Of a stretch of 64,000 nt of DNA, positions 11,305 to 22,702 are shown piece by piece. Each line of letters begins with the position of its first letter. Within the stretch, counting starts at the first letter, position 1. The DNA is from Heliocybe sulcata (taxonomy: Eukaryota; Basidiomycota; Agaricomycetes; Gloeophyllales; Gloeophyllaceae). The notes beneath the pieces were generated by a model. That model saw only the letters and a list, made by a program, of their open reading frames with translations, ran no database searches and was not told where the DNA came from. Location of the stretch: positions 963,508-1,027,507 of the forward strand of contig ML213504.1 of NCBI GenBank assembly GCA_004369045.1, in the 5' to 3' direction. A program made the position numbers and the translations under genes.

Positions 11305-12508
11305 TCACCGCCTGGCCCGCTTTGTAGCTTGTTCATCCGACTCCGCCGCAGGTCGACCAGGCCCTGAAAGGAGGGTACGTTTCTTGGACGTTCTTGCGTA
11401 ATGAGCGAGAACCCATTCTCGTTCGGCTTCAGTCTGTTCGATTGTACCCAGGCGAATTTCGTAGGCTGTAGAGACAATGTCAATGACACTGAAATGCTTG
11501 GTGTGGAAGGACCTTACGTTTCATTTCAAACCGTGGACCGACTTCTGCTAGCTGAACAGAACCGGGGATTTTGACGAATACGTGATGACTATCCCCAAAT
11601 CAGTTCTGTATACAGAACAGGCGCAACCAGGACACTTACCGGAACGAGATAAAATCATTTTCATTGGCGAATGTCATAACACGCTTGCTGTCCTCCTTCG
11701 GCACCGGGAACAGATATTTGAGAGCATCCTGAATCCTTAGCCCGAGCCTTGACGTGAAGTTGTCAAAGATGAGGTGTGGGTACTGTTCCGAGACGGTAGA
11801 TTCCTTGTACGAGGCGATGTCGTGACGGAGCTGGACGTTGTGGAGGGTGAAGAAGACAGTGGGACCATGCGGGAAGTGTGAGACGATCATAGCATCTGTT
11901 GTGCAAGAGCATACGTCGAACTTAGCTCGCACCTCATGGAGAGGGGGAATAGCTCACCAGGTGTCCCCCGATGCTCATGCAAGATAACCAGATCCGTAAT
12001 GTCATTCGCCCTACATGCCTCTGCCAACTCCTTCACAACATAATTGCCCCGATTGATCCTATGCGAGTTCGGGAACACCAGCCGCATCTCCTTCGCGAAC
12101 TGCAGGAGCTTCGAGCTTGGGTCGCGCGAGGTCGTGACTACAATCTTGGGGTCTTGGGCGCCCGCCATGGAGTATTCATTATCAACGTGCGACGTTGGGT
12201 CTGCATCGCGTAAGGAGATTAGTGAAGCTGTCGCCAGGTAGGGGAGAAGAAGGAAGGGGCACACCAGCCTGAGCCTCGTCGAACGCTAGATCCTTCCCAA
12301 GCTCCTTGGCCTGCTTTCTCAGCTCTGTAGGCAGATTCTTCCCGCTCGCGAGGGCATCTTTTAGCTGTCTTTTACGTTCGTACGTTTGCCGCTCTTGTGC
12401 TTCGAGGGATTTTGCGTAGATGTACTGACGGCGTTCGCGAGTTTGTCTCCGAAGCTGTACCATACCGTATAAACTTCTGAGAAATGTAATGCTTAGACTA
12501 CTGACCAT
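11305..12508 (-). CDS. IMP4: U3 snoRNP protein Imp4 (Brix domain)
   Basis: Component of the Mpp10-Imp3-Imp4 complex that helps U3 snoRNA pair with pre-18S rRNA. After splicing the N-terminus reads [14 protein letters not shown], the family signature. The first exon holds only the ATG (12506-12508), followed by a 51-nt intron (12455-12505). The Brix domain follows: [73 protein letters not shown] and [20 protein letters not shown]. The tail is basic (KRARR). About five exons and 290-300 residues, as usual. With UTP12 it is the second SSU-processome gene within 7 kb. Confidence 0.93.
12506..12508 (-). other. IMP4: IMP4 start-codon-only exon
   Basis: Placing a 51-nt intron (gtcagtag to gtacag) directly after the ATG gives the conserved IMP4 start [10 protein letters not shown]. 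The unspliced frame would instead add residues such as [10 protein letters not shown], absent from the family. The coding part of exon 1 is therefore only the initiator codon. Confidence 0.75.
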
Positions 12509-12828
12509 GATGGTAACGTGGAATGATGGCAGTTGGCAGATACAGTGAGCAGAGGTGGATGAGAGAAGTGCACCCCAGACTGTGGCGTCGAGCACGAAGT
12601 GATCGAGTACAAAAAGTTAGGTGCTATATTTATCACATTGGAGAAAGTTGGGATTGCGATATTAATATTACGGAGAGTCTGGGAGGTGTCGCGAGGGGTG
12701 TGATATACCAAAATACACAGCAATAAAGATACATGAGAGGGGAGGTTGGTCTATGTACCATTATAAGCGCCCAGCTGAGCTGAGATGAGTATTATAATAC
12801 AGTCTAACGTCCGAGCGGTCAAAAGCGA
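12509..12828. other. intergenic, IMP4 upstream region
   Basis: A 320-bp spacer holds the IMP4 promoter and the 3' end of the minus-strand RNR gene. It is AT-rich and I see no coding pattern. Confidence 0.5.
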
Positions 12829-14235
12829 TTAGAAGTCCTCGTTGAGGGTGCTGTGATATTTCAGTCAGCGTCAGAGAAAGCATCACAAAGAGAGCTTGAA
12901 CCCACAATAATTTACTGCTGGTGGCATCAGAGGGCCCGTCGGTAGACGTCGCCGAGTGGTTCACGCCTGCCTTAGCATAGTCGGACACGCGTTTTTCGAA
13001 GAAATTGGTCTTCCCTTGCAGGGAAATGTTGTCCATGAAGTCGAATGGGTTTGTTGAATTATACAGTTTGGGATTGCCAAGAGTCTGGAGTAAGCGGTCC
13101 GCGACGAACTCGATGTACTGGCACATCAATTTGGCATTCATCCCTATGAGGCCGACTGGGAGAGCGTCTGGCAACATGGCATGTCAACGTGGTATTTTCC
13201 GTGGCTCGAACTAATGCGAACCTGTTAGGAACTCTTGCTCGATGGCCACTGCCTCGGTGATGATATCGCGAATAATATCGGGATGCGGTCGCCGGCGAAG
13301 ATGACTGAAAAGCAGGCACGCAAAGTCCGTGTGCATGCCCTCGTCGCGACTGATCAACTCGTTTGAGAACGTAAGGCCAGGCATTAGTCCTCGCTTCTTG
13401 AGCCAGAATATTGACGCAAAAGAGCCGGAGAAGAAGATCCCCTCCACGGCCGCGAATGCCACCAGCCGCTCGCCGAACGAAGACTGGTCATCCGAGATCC
13501 ACTTTAGTGCCCAGTCTGCTTTGCGCTTGATGCAGGGTATAGTCTCAATAGCGTCAAATAGATACTCCCGCTGGTTGGGATCCTTGATGTAGGTGTCAAT
13601 TAAGAGAGAGTAAGTCTCCGAGTGGATGTTCTCCATCATGATTTGGAAGCCGTAGAAGCACCTGGCTTCTGCTGCTTGGACCTCATTGGAGAAGCGTTCT
13701 ACTAGGTTTTCGTTGACGATACCGTCGGAGGCTGCGAAGAAAGCGAGGACGTGAGAGATGAAGTGACGCTCGTTGTCGTTAAGACGCCAGTTCCAGTCGT
13801 TCACGTCCGGCGCGAGGTCCATCTCCTCAGCTGTCCAGAAGGACGCTTCAGCTTTCTTGTACATGCGCCATATCTTAAAAGTAGTTATTGATGATGTGCA
13901 TAGCTCCTCGAGTTCGTACGCACTTCATGATACTGGATAGGAAATAAGACGAATCGGCGCTTCGACTCCATGAGAATAGGCTCCATACCTTCCAAACTAG
14001 TGAGCATATACTCAAACGTCTTATGGAGTAACGTACTCTCTGGTAAGTCCACGTCCCCTACAAAAGGAGTTGGATAGCAGGAGTATCTATCGCTCTCGGA
14101 GGATAACTGGTTTGATTTGCCATTGGGACCCTTAGAGTCCTTTGATATCGCTCTTTTTGACACAGACATTTTATCCAAGCTCAGTGAGAGCGGCTGTACG
14201 GTCGTAACATCAGGCATTTTCGAGGGGGGTGGCAA
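12829..14235 (-). CDS. ribonucleotide reductase small subunit, paralog A
   Basis: Class I RNR R2 subunit, which holds the di-iron/tyrosyl radical cofactor for dNTP synthesis. The start is [12 protein letters not shown]; a Ser/Lys-rich N-terminus precedes VDLPES and [12 protein letters not shown]. All cofactor residues are visible: Asp in AEEMDL, Glu, His and radical Tyr in [11 protein letters not shown], Glu in AVEGIFFSG, Glu and His in RDEGMHTDF. The C-terminal peptide that docks on the large subunit reads FTLNEDF after a final intron. Introns match paralog B after QYHE, after EQEFLT and before the docking peptide, so the two are duplicates. Codon choice is looser (CTA, ATA, AAA) than in paralog B, suggesting lower or conditional expression. 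Confidence 0.93.
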
Positions 14236-14716
14236 GGATGGATTGGTTGACAGCTACAGTAGTGGAAGAGTGCAGTTTTTGAGGCGTGGGAACCGAGTCG
14301 GCGCGTCTGGTCACGCGTCGCAAGTCACGCCGGTCATTCAACGGACGCGTCGTCTTCTTACGCTGGCCAGTCGTTCGTTCGAGCCGTGCCGGGATGATTT
14401 CCTGAAGCAGTTCTGGTCGGATCTTGGCCTTCGATTTGACTCGAACCAATGAGCCAGGCGAGCCGAGGATAAGAGCCTGATAGAGATGTGAAAATGAATA
14501 CCAAGTTTGGCTCAGCCTCTCCCACTTGAATCAGCCATGACGACGATCACGCAGGGAAACATACACTTCCAGTAACCGAATATATGACTGCCCTGTAAAT
14601 GTGGCCCAATATCGGGAAGTCACTGTTGAAATATCCGTGCAATTGGATACATGATTATCTATTTGATATATCACATATCGTTAAAATGAGAACATATATC
14701 TACAATTTGTGTGATT
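14236..14716. other. divergent RNR intergenic region, left part
   Basis: Upstream sequence of RNR paralog A. Apart from the two MCB boxes it has no coding pattern and becomes AT-rich toward the assembly gap. Confidence 0.5.
14313..14350. promoter_or_regulatory. two MCB (ACGCGT) boxes upstream of RNR paralog A
   Basis: ACGCGT occurs at 14313-14318 and 14345-14350, about 80-115 bp upstream of the paralog A start codon. This hexamer is the MluI cell-cycle box bound by fungal MBF (Mbp1/Swi6, Cdc10), which drives G1/S genes including RNR. Binding here is inferred. Confidence 0.65.
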
Positions 14717-15296
14717 NNNNNNNNNNNNNNNNNNNNNNNNNNNNNNNNNNNNNNNNNNNNNNNNNNNNNNNNNNNNNNNNNNNNNNNNNNNNNNNNNNNN
14801 NNNNNNNNNNNNNNNNNNNNNNNNNNNNNNNNNNNNNNNNNNNNNNNNNNNNNNNNNNNNNNNNNNNNNNNNNNNNNNNNNNNNNNNNNNNNNNNNNNNN
14901 NNNNNNNNNNNNNNNNNNNNNNNNNNNNNNNNNNNNNNNNNNNNNNNNNNNNNNNNNNNNNNNNNNNNNNNNNNNNNNNNNNNNNNNNNNNNNNNNNNNN
15001 NNNNNNNNNNNNNNNNNNNNNNNNNNNNNNNNNNNNNNNNNNNNNNNNNNNNNNNNNNNNNNNNNNNNNNNNNNNNNNNNNNNNNNNNNNNNNNNNNNNN
15101 NNNNNNNNNNNNNNNNNNNNNNNNNNNNNNNNNNNNNNNNNNNNNNNNNNNNNNNNNNNNNNNNNNNNNNNNNNNNNNNNNNNNNNNNNNNNNNNNNNNN
15201 NNNNNNNNNNNNNNNNNNNNNNNNNNNNNNNNNNNNNNNNNNNNNNNNNNNNNNNNNNNNNNNNNNNNNNNNNNNNNNNNNNNNNNNNNNNNNNNN
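14717..15296. other. assembly gap (580 N)
   Basis: A run of 580 N between the two diverging RNR genes. The true spacing and any content are unknown, and open frames running through it are artefacts. Confidence 0.99.
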
Positions 15297-15338
15297 GGCA
15301 TTTACAGCGATCACGTATATTCGGTTCCCTCCGGTGAT

Positions 15339-15435
15339 ACGCGTGGCGTGATTGTGTCGAGGAGGCGTGGCGATAAACGCGTCAATAAATGCAAACAACG
15401 CGTCCGTGACTCTCGTTTAATGAACAAACACGCGT
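15339..15435 (+). promoter_or_regulatory. cluster of four MCB (ACGCGT) boxes upstream of RNR paralog B
   Basis: Exact ACGCGT hexamers lie at 15339, 15377, 15398 and 15430, four within 97 bp and about 120-220 bp before the start codon. This is much denser than chance and matches the MBF-controlled S-phase promoters known for fungal RNR genes. Two more copies lie in introns at 15621 and 16060. Confidence 0.8.
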
Positions 15436-15451
15436 AAAGCCCCTATTATCC

Positions 15452-15459
15452 TATAAAAA
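15452..15459 (+). promoter_or_regulatory. TATA box of RNR paralog B
   Basis: TATAAAAA lies about 100 bp upstream of the start codon and just after the MCB cluster, a sensible place for a core promoter of a highly expressed gene. Confidence 0.6.
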
Positions 15460-15557
15460 CGCCCGCGCGCTGCTGCCGTCCTTTTCCTCCAGACCACCAA
15501 CGTCTTCCGCCTCTCGCGTCGCCAGCACACTTTTCCTACACTCTACCCTTCGTTGCC

Positions 15558-17104
15558 ATGGCCTCTATCGTCCGCCCTGTGTCCCCCGGCCCTTCCCCGA
15601 GCAAAAAGGTACGCGCCGAGACGCGTTCTCTACCCCATCTTGACTTCGTCTTCTAACCTACATGTACCCGTTCAGGCTGCTGCTGCCCTATCACAGTTCA
15701 ACATTACTACCCCCACCAAGTCCAAGAAGGCCGTCGAGATCATTGACGATGAACGCCTACCCGAGTCGCCCGAGAGCTGCTTCGATGACGCCGACTTCTT
15801 CACACTTAAGCCTGAGCCAAAGGTAGTCGAGGAGGTCGAGGAGCAGGTTGAGGAGGTCGAGCAGGAGGATATTCGAGGAAAGTACGTGGGCGAGGTTGAT
15901 CTTCCTGAACGTAAGTTTTGGTGGCACTGTTACGCGAATGTTGCCTGACATCCTCCAGACATGGAGCCTCTCCTGCTAGAGTCCAAGCGCCGCTTTGTCC
16001 TCTTCCCCATTCAATATCACGAGGTACGCATGCTACATATGTGGCACTGAGCAACTTTAACGCGTGTGTCTAGATCTGGCAAATGTACAAGAAGGCTGAG
16101 GCTTCCTTCTGGACCGCTGAGGAGATGGACCTGTCCAAGGACCTCCATGACTGGAACAACCGCCTGAACGACAACGAGCGCCACTTCATCTCCCACGTCC
16201 TCGCGTTCTTCGCCGCGTCCGACGGTATCGTCAACGAGAACCTCCTCGAGCGGTTCTCCAACGAGGTCCAAGTCGCCGAGGCGCGCTGCTTCTACGGCTT
16301 CCAGATCATGATGGAGAACATCCACTCCGAGACCTACTCCCTCCTCATCGACACCTACATCAAGGACCCCAAGCAGCGCGACTACCTCTTCGACGCCGTC
16401 GAGACCATCCCATGCGTCAAGCGCAAGGCCGACTGGGCCCTCACCTGGATCGCGGACAAGCGCTCTACGTTCGCTGAGCGTCTCGTGGCCTTCGCTGCTG
16501 TTGAGGGCATTTTCTTCTCTGGCTCCTTCGCCTCCATTTTCTGGCTGAAGAAGCGCGGCCTGATGCCCGGCTTGACCTTCTCGAACGAGTTGATCTCTCG
16601 TGACGAGGGCATGCACACCGACTTCGCCTGCCTACTCTTCCAGCACATGAAGAGGCGCCCTCACCCCGATACCGTCAAGGCTATCATCGTTGAGGCTGTC
16701 GGTATTGAACAGGAGTTCCTGACTGGTGAGCTCAGCGAAGGATGACATGACTGCAATGTACTAACTCAATTGCAGATGCCCTCCCAGTCAAGCTCATCGG
16801 CATGAACTCTGAGCTCATGTGCCAGTACATCGAGTTCGTCGCCGATCGTCTGCTCGTCGCTCTCGGCAACGAGAAGCACTACAACGCCACTAACCCCTTC
16901 GATTTCATGGAGAACATCTCGCTCCAGGGCAAGACGAACTTCTTCGAGAAGCGCGTGTCGGACTACGCCAAGGCGAACGTCAACCACACCAACAGCCAGG
17001 AGAGCCAGGCCAGTAACTCCAAGACTTTGTGAGTACCTTTTTGGTTTCTTGATGGCATAGCTTCCTAACGTCGCCGCTCCAGCACCGTCGATGAGGACTT
17101 CTAG
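15558..17104 (+). CDS. RNR2: ribonucleotide reductase small subunit, paralog B (main form)
   Basis: Class I RNR R2 subunit. The start [17 protein letters not shown] ends exon 1 (15558-15608), followed by an acidic N-terminal arm (FDDADFF and repeated VEEVEEQ). The core matches paralog A nearly residue for residue: [29 protein letters not shown] and RDEGMHTDF, so all iron ligands and the radical Tyr are present. The tail is FTVDEDF, split by the last intron. Codons are strongly C-ending (GCC, CTC, AAG, ATC), as in highly expressed fungal genes, so this is probably the constitutive S-phase enzyme. Control by MBF is suggested by the MCB cluster. Confidence 0.95.
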
Positions 17105-18259
17105 ATGCCATGGCAGACATGACGAACGTTTTTGCATCGGAGCTGTGTGCTATTAGCTGTATCATGTCATCGTTACCCTATGTTATCCTTATTGTTTTGT
17201 TCCATTAGTTGCATTAGATCTGTCATACTGTATAACAGCTTTACCACACCATACCAATATTCATAAACTCTTTGCGAGATCTTTGACTGAGATGAAGGCG
17301 ACGAGCTCCGGGGTCCAGCTCGAGCATGAGTTGCAATTGATCAACATAATTCGTTTGCAGTTGAACAATATTCATGAATCATTTCTCATCTTGGTAGTTA
17401 ATAGTTCTCCGTGTTCGGCGAGTCCAGTACTGTTACGCCGTATATACTTCGGTCCGCGCCCATCATTCCGAGGGGCCCGAGCTCGACTGGCCGAGCGTGC
17501 CATAGGTACAGGGTCCACTGAGATATGGAGTGTGGTGGCAAGATATCTTGACACAGTCTGGCGCGGGGTTCATCATTGGGTATAGAGCTTGCAACTATGT
17601 GTCCGTACTCCGCATTCCAGCGCGAGTATCCCGGAAGACTAGTAGATGCTGCTTGCTTTCGTTAGTGCCAAACAAGATGAAGCCAGGAACGTGACTTCAT
17701 TATAGGGCGCCGTGTGTTGCCCGACGAAACTGCCGCCGGTCGATCCAATCGAAGATCTCGGAGGGAGATTAACTAGGGAAGTTCCTAGATCCAACCCCGA
17801 TCTCGTGAGCAGAGGCCACCCCCAACTGCAGCAGCGTCCTGCATGCCGTCTTCGAGGCATAGATCTTAGAGACGAAGCGTAGAGTGAACACTAGTGTCGG
17901 CATAGTAGGCATCACCCGCGCTGCCAGAAAGCCCAGGTGAAGCGAGCATGGCCTGGAATAGGAGAACTGTCAATCTTGGCCTGGCCCAAGTGAATGAACG
18001 GATAATCGCGAAATGTATTGGTATGTGCTGCTCCGTTACCGCTACAGGACCTTTCCGCTCAGAGGGATAGGAGCAGTAATAAACATTCATTCCATGCGCG
18101 TCCCGACTGCACGTCCGCTACTTGCCCTTGGTGCTTGTTAACCAGCATCTGCTTCCTTACGTCCTTCACGAATTACGAGCCGTAAAGTAAGCGGCTCTTC
18201 TGCCATTCCCCGCCCACGCTAAACCACGATGGCCGTGTTAGACCATATCCTTATAATCA
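17105..18259. other. 1.15-kb intergenic region
   Basis: The first part is the 3' UTR of RNR2. The rest shows only short frames without motifs on either strand and no repeat that I can see. The promoter of the following disordered-protein gene must lie at its right end. Confidence 0.5.
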
Positions 18260-19699
18260 ATGAAGTCCCTCTCTGCATTCGTTAATCTCCTAAAGAACAA
18301 GAACGAGGGCGGAGGGAAGTCCAGTCGTAAAGAGAAGTGCGATGGCGAGGACCTCGTCTCCTACCTTCCTGGGTTGCTGCCAACACACCCGCGGGTCTCC
18401 GTTATTACGCCGCCCACTCGGTCTCCCAGCTACAGCAAGAGCAGAGCATCTACGTCTTCGCTGCGGAGCTCGAAGAGTGTACCAGCTTTCCGCGACGGGT
18501 CGCCTGGTAAGACACCTGAACGCAAAGGGTCCCCTTTGTCCAAGGATACCCAGAGCCAGCGACGACCGACGACTGGTACGACCCCGCGGGCACGGAAGTC
18601 ATCCTTCGCCAGCCAGAAGCGGCCCGCCACAAGCCCGCTCGACAAGTTCCAGTCTAGGACGCCTCAGCCTTCACCACTGTCATCCCTCAGCGATCTCGTC
18701 ATTGACGCCGAAGTCGATCAGATACGCTCCTCCCATCTCGAGACATTTACCCCCGAAAACAGCCCACTAGTCGAGCGCCCAGTCATTCCCATAATCATCC
18801 TCCAAGAGGACGAGGACGACTTGTATTCCTCCCGCTGCGTATTGGAATCCACATCTTCAGTCCCCTTTCCGCGCCCGACCCTCTCCGAGGCCGAGTTCCG
18901 CCCGAGCTTCCTGGATTTGGGCGGTGGCAGCGAGAATGACGACGACGATGACTGGAACTACTATGACGAGGAGCTGGGCGTCGATATCATGGACGCGCAC
19001 TGCAGCGTGCGCAAGGGCAAATCCAGGCGGCGGCGACGCCGGATTTCTATCATTCCTCCTGTCCCTACTATGCCTCCTCCGCAGCCCCCCGCCGACGTAG
19101 ACGAGCCTGCTTCGTCGAGCAAGCCGAAGCCCCAAGGCAGCGCACGGACGAGGGTGCTGCTAGAGATGTTCCCCGACGTGCCGTCCTTCCCTAGAGCTGA
19201 CCGACCACACTCAAGACGGCCCAGCACGTCTCCCGCAAGCCATCTGCCTTTCGCGCCCAAGCGCCACCCGTCAGCAGTGGGCAGTGCTTCTCAGGTCAGA
19301 CAGCCACGGCAGCTCAGGAGATCTATATCAGCAGATGCATTAGGGGTCTTGGGAGGCATACGGCGGCAGGAGATGTTATGTACGCCAGAGCAACCCAACT
19401 CCTCGCTGCCCGGCCTGCCGACTATCGAAGTGACAGAACCTTCTACGCCGGAGAGTCCTGAAGGAAGACGCTCGAGTAATGGAAGCTCAGACTACAGCTC
19501 GTCAACCGCCAGCTCCGTCGTCGGGCCCGTGTCACCACCCCCCACCATACACGAATTCCCGATACAGAAAGGGGATCACGGGCGTAGTCCATATCGGGAT
19601 TTGCCCTTTATACTTGCACCAAGAGACACGACGAACGCGCGCAAGAGGGTTAGCATGGTGTCGGAGTGCGGGAGCATACGCTGGGGGGTCGCAGTTTGA
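18260..19699 (+). CDS. Ser/Pro-rich disordered protein of unknown function
   Basis: A single open frame of 479 residues starting MKSLSAFVNLLKNKNEGGGK. I do not recognise a family. It is rich in Ser, Pro, Arg and Lys with many SP/TP sites (SRTPQPSPLSSLSD, PSTPESPEGRRSS), an acidic patch (SENDDDDDWNYYDEELG) and a basic patch (GKSRRRRRRIS). The short N-terminal stretch could be a helix. Such profiles suit phospho-regulated signalling or scaffold proteins, but that is only inference. It ends ECGSIRWGVAV, 34 bp before the convergent VMA21 stop. Length and codon pattern support a real gene. Confidence 0.7.
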   Translation: MKSLSAFVNLLKNKNEGGGKSSRKEKCDGEDLVSYLPGLLPTHPRVSVITPPTRSPSYSKSRASTSSLRSSKSVPAFRDGSPGKTPERKGSPLSKDTQSQRRPTTGTTPRARKSSFASQKRPATSPLDKFQSRTPQPSPLSSLSDLVIDAEVDQIRSSHLETFTPENSPLVERPVIPIIILQEDEDDLYSSRCVLESTSSVPFPRPTLSEAEFRPSFLDLGGGSENDDDDDWNYYDEELGVDIMDAHCSVRKGKSRRRRRRISIIPPVPTMPPPQPPADVDEPASSSKPKPQGSARTRVLLEMFPDVPSFPRADRPHSRRPSTSPASHLPFAPKRHPSAVGSASQVRQPRQLRRSISADALGVLGGIRRQEMLCTPEQPNSSLPGLPTIEVTEPSTPESPEGRRSSNGSSDYSSSTASSVVGPVSPPPTIHEFPIQKGDHGRSPYRDLPFILAPRDTTNARKRVSMVSECGSIRWGVAV

Positions 19700-19733
19700 T
19701 ATTGGCCATAGTCCACATTACGAGAGCTCACGC

Positions 19734-20116
19734 TCATTCGTTCTTTTTCGGGTCGGTAGAAGCAGCAGGCGCAGGAGGCCTGTCTTCTAGGATTGATAGG
19801 ATGATGTATGTCACCAGTACGATATTGGCCGCGAAGACGGCGGTAATTGCAGCGTAATTCGAGTTTCCTGTAATGCACGGGTGATCCTGGATGTTGCTTA
19901 CAATATTAAAAAAGCTGCGTACCGTTCCATACATATTTTTCAGACAGGAAATATGAAGAAATTGGGACGATACCCAACGACAGGCTGAATATGATCAGCT
20001 TGAGGAGGACACCCCTGCCGGATTAAAGTAAGTTACTAGGACGAGCAAGCCACCCTCGGCACAAACCCTTTTGCTGCTTGCTCTGTGATGTTTGCGGCTT
20101 TGGCCTGTTCGCTCAT
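19734..20116 (-). CDS. VMA21: V-ATPase assembly factor Vma21
   Basis: Small two-helix ER membrane chaperone that assembles the V0 sector of the vacuolar H+-ATPase. Three exons join as MSEQAKAANITEQAAK, GGVLLKLIIFSLSLGIVPISSYF with FLSEKYVWNG, then NSNYAAITAVFAANIVLVTYI, giving about 105 residues with two membrane segments. It ends DPKKNE: the KKxx dilysine tail is the known COPI retrieval signal of Vma21 (yeast KKED). It is easily missed because the longest single exon starts inside the protein. It shares a 228-bp divergent promoter with ALG8. Confidence 0.9.
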
Positions 20117-20344
20117 CTTTTGGTCGACCGGTTGGCAGAAGAGGTGGTGGTATTAATACAAGAAGTGATCGAGACGTGCGCGCCACAACGCGCTCGTATC
20201 GACGTGTCCCATCTCAGCTTAAAGCTTGCACTGCGACGCGTCATGTTCTGAAGGGACTGCTTTATTATTGATTCTACTCCTACATCGGCGCTTTCACGGA
20301 CCTCTGCAATTAACTTTGCCCAGCTCACCGGAGGAGCGAGCATC
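20117..20344. promoter_or_regulatory. bidirectional promoter VMA21 / ALG8
   Basis: A 228-bp spacer between diverging start codons of two ER membrane genes, so shared control is plausible. No named motif was recognised. Confidence 0.45.
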
Positions 20345-22627
<2,283 letters not shown>

Positions 22628-22702
22628 ACGAACTACGTTATATTCGCTCGGACAACACGCAGGATGTATATACTATAGCTACATGTGATGGTATCCAATC
22701 GA

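Noticed and set aside
14599-15398. long open frames through the N block
   Set aside because: They exist only because undefined bases cannot encode stops.
16017-16616. 199-codon minus-strand open frame rich in Glu/Val/Leu
   Set aside because: It is the mirror of the codon-biased RNR2 core exon; strong C-ending codons leave the other strand open.
17639-18090. two minus-strand frames in the 17-18 kb spacer
   Set aside because: No family motif, no splice logic joining them, and codon use unlike the neighbours.
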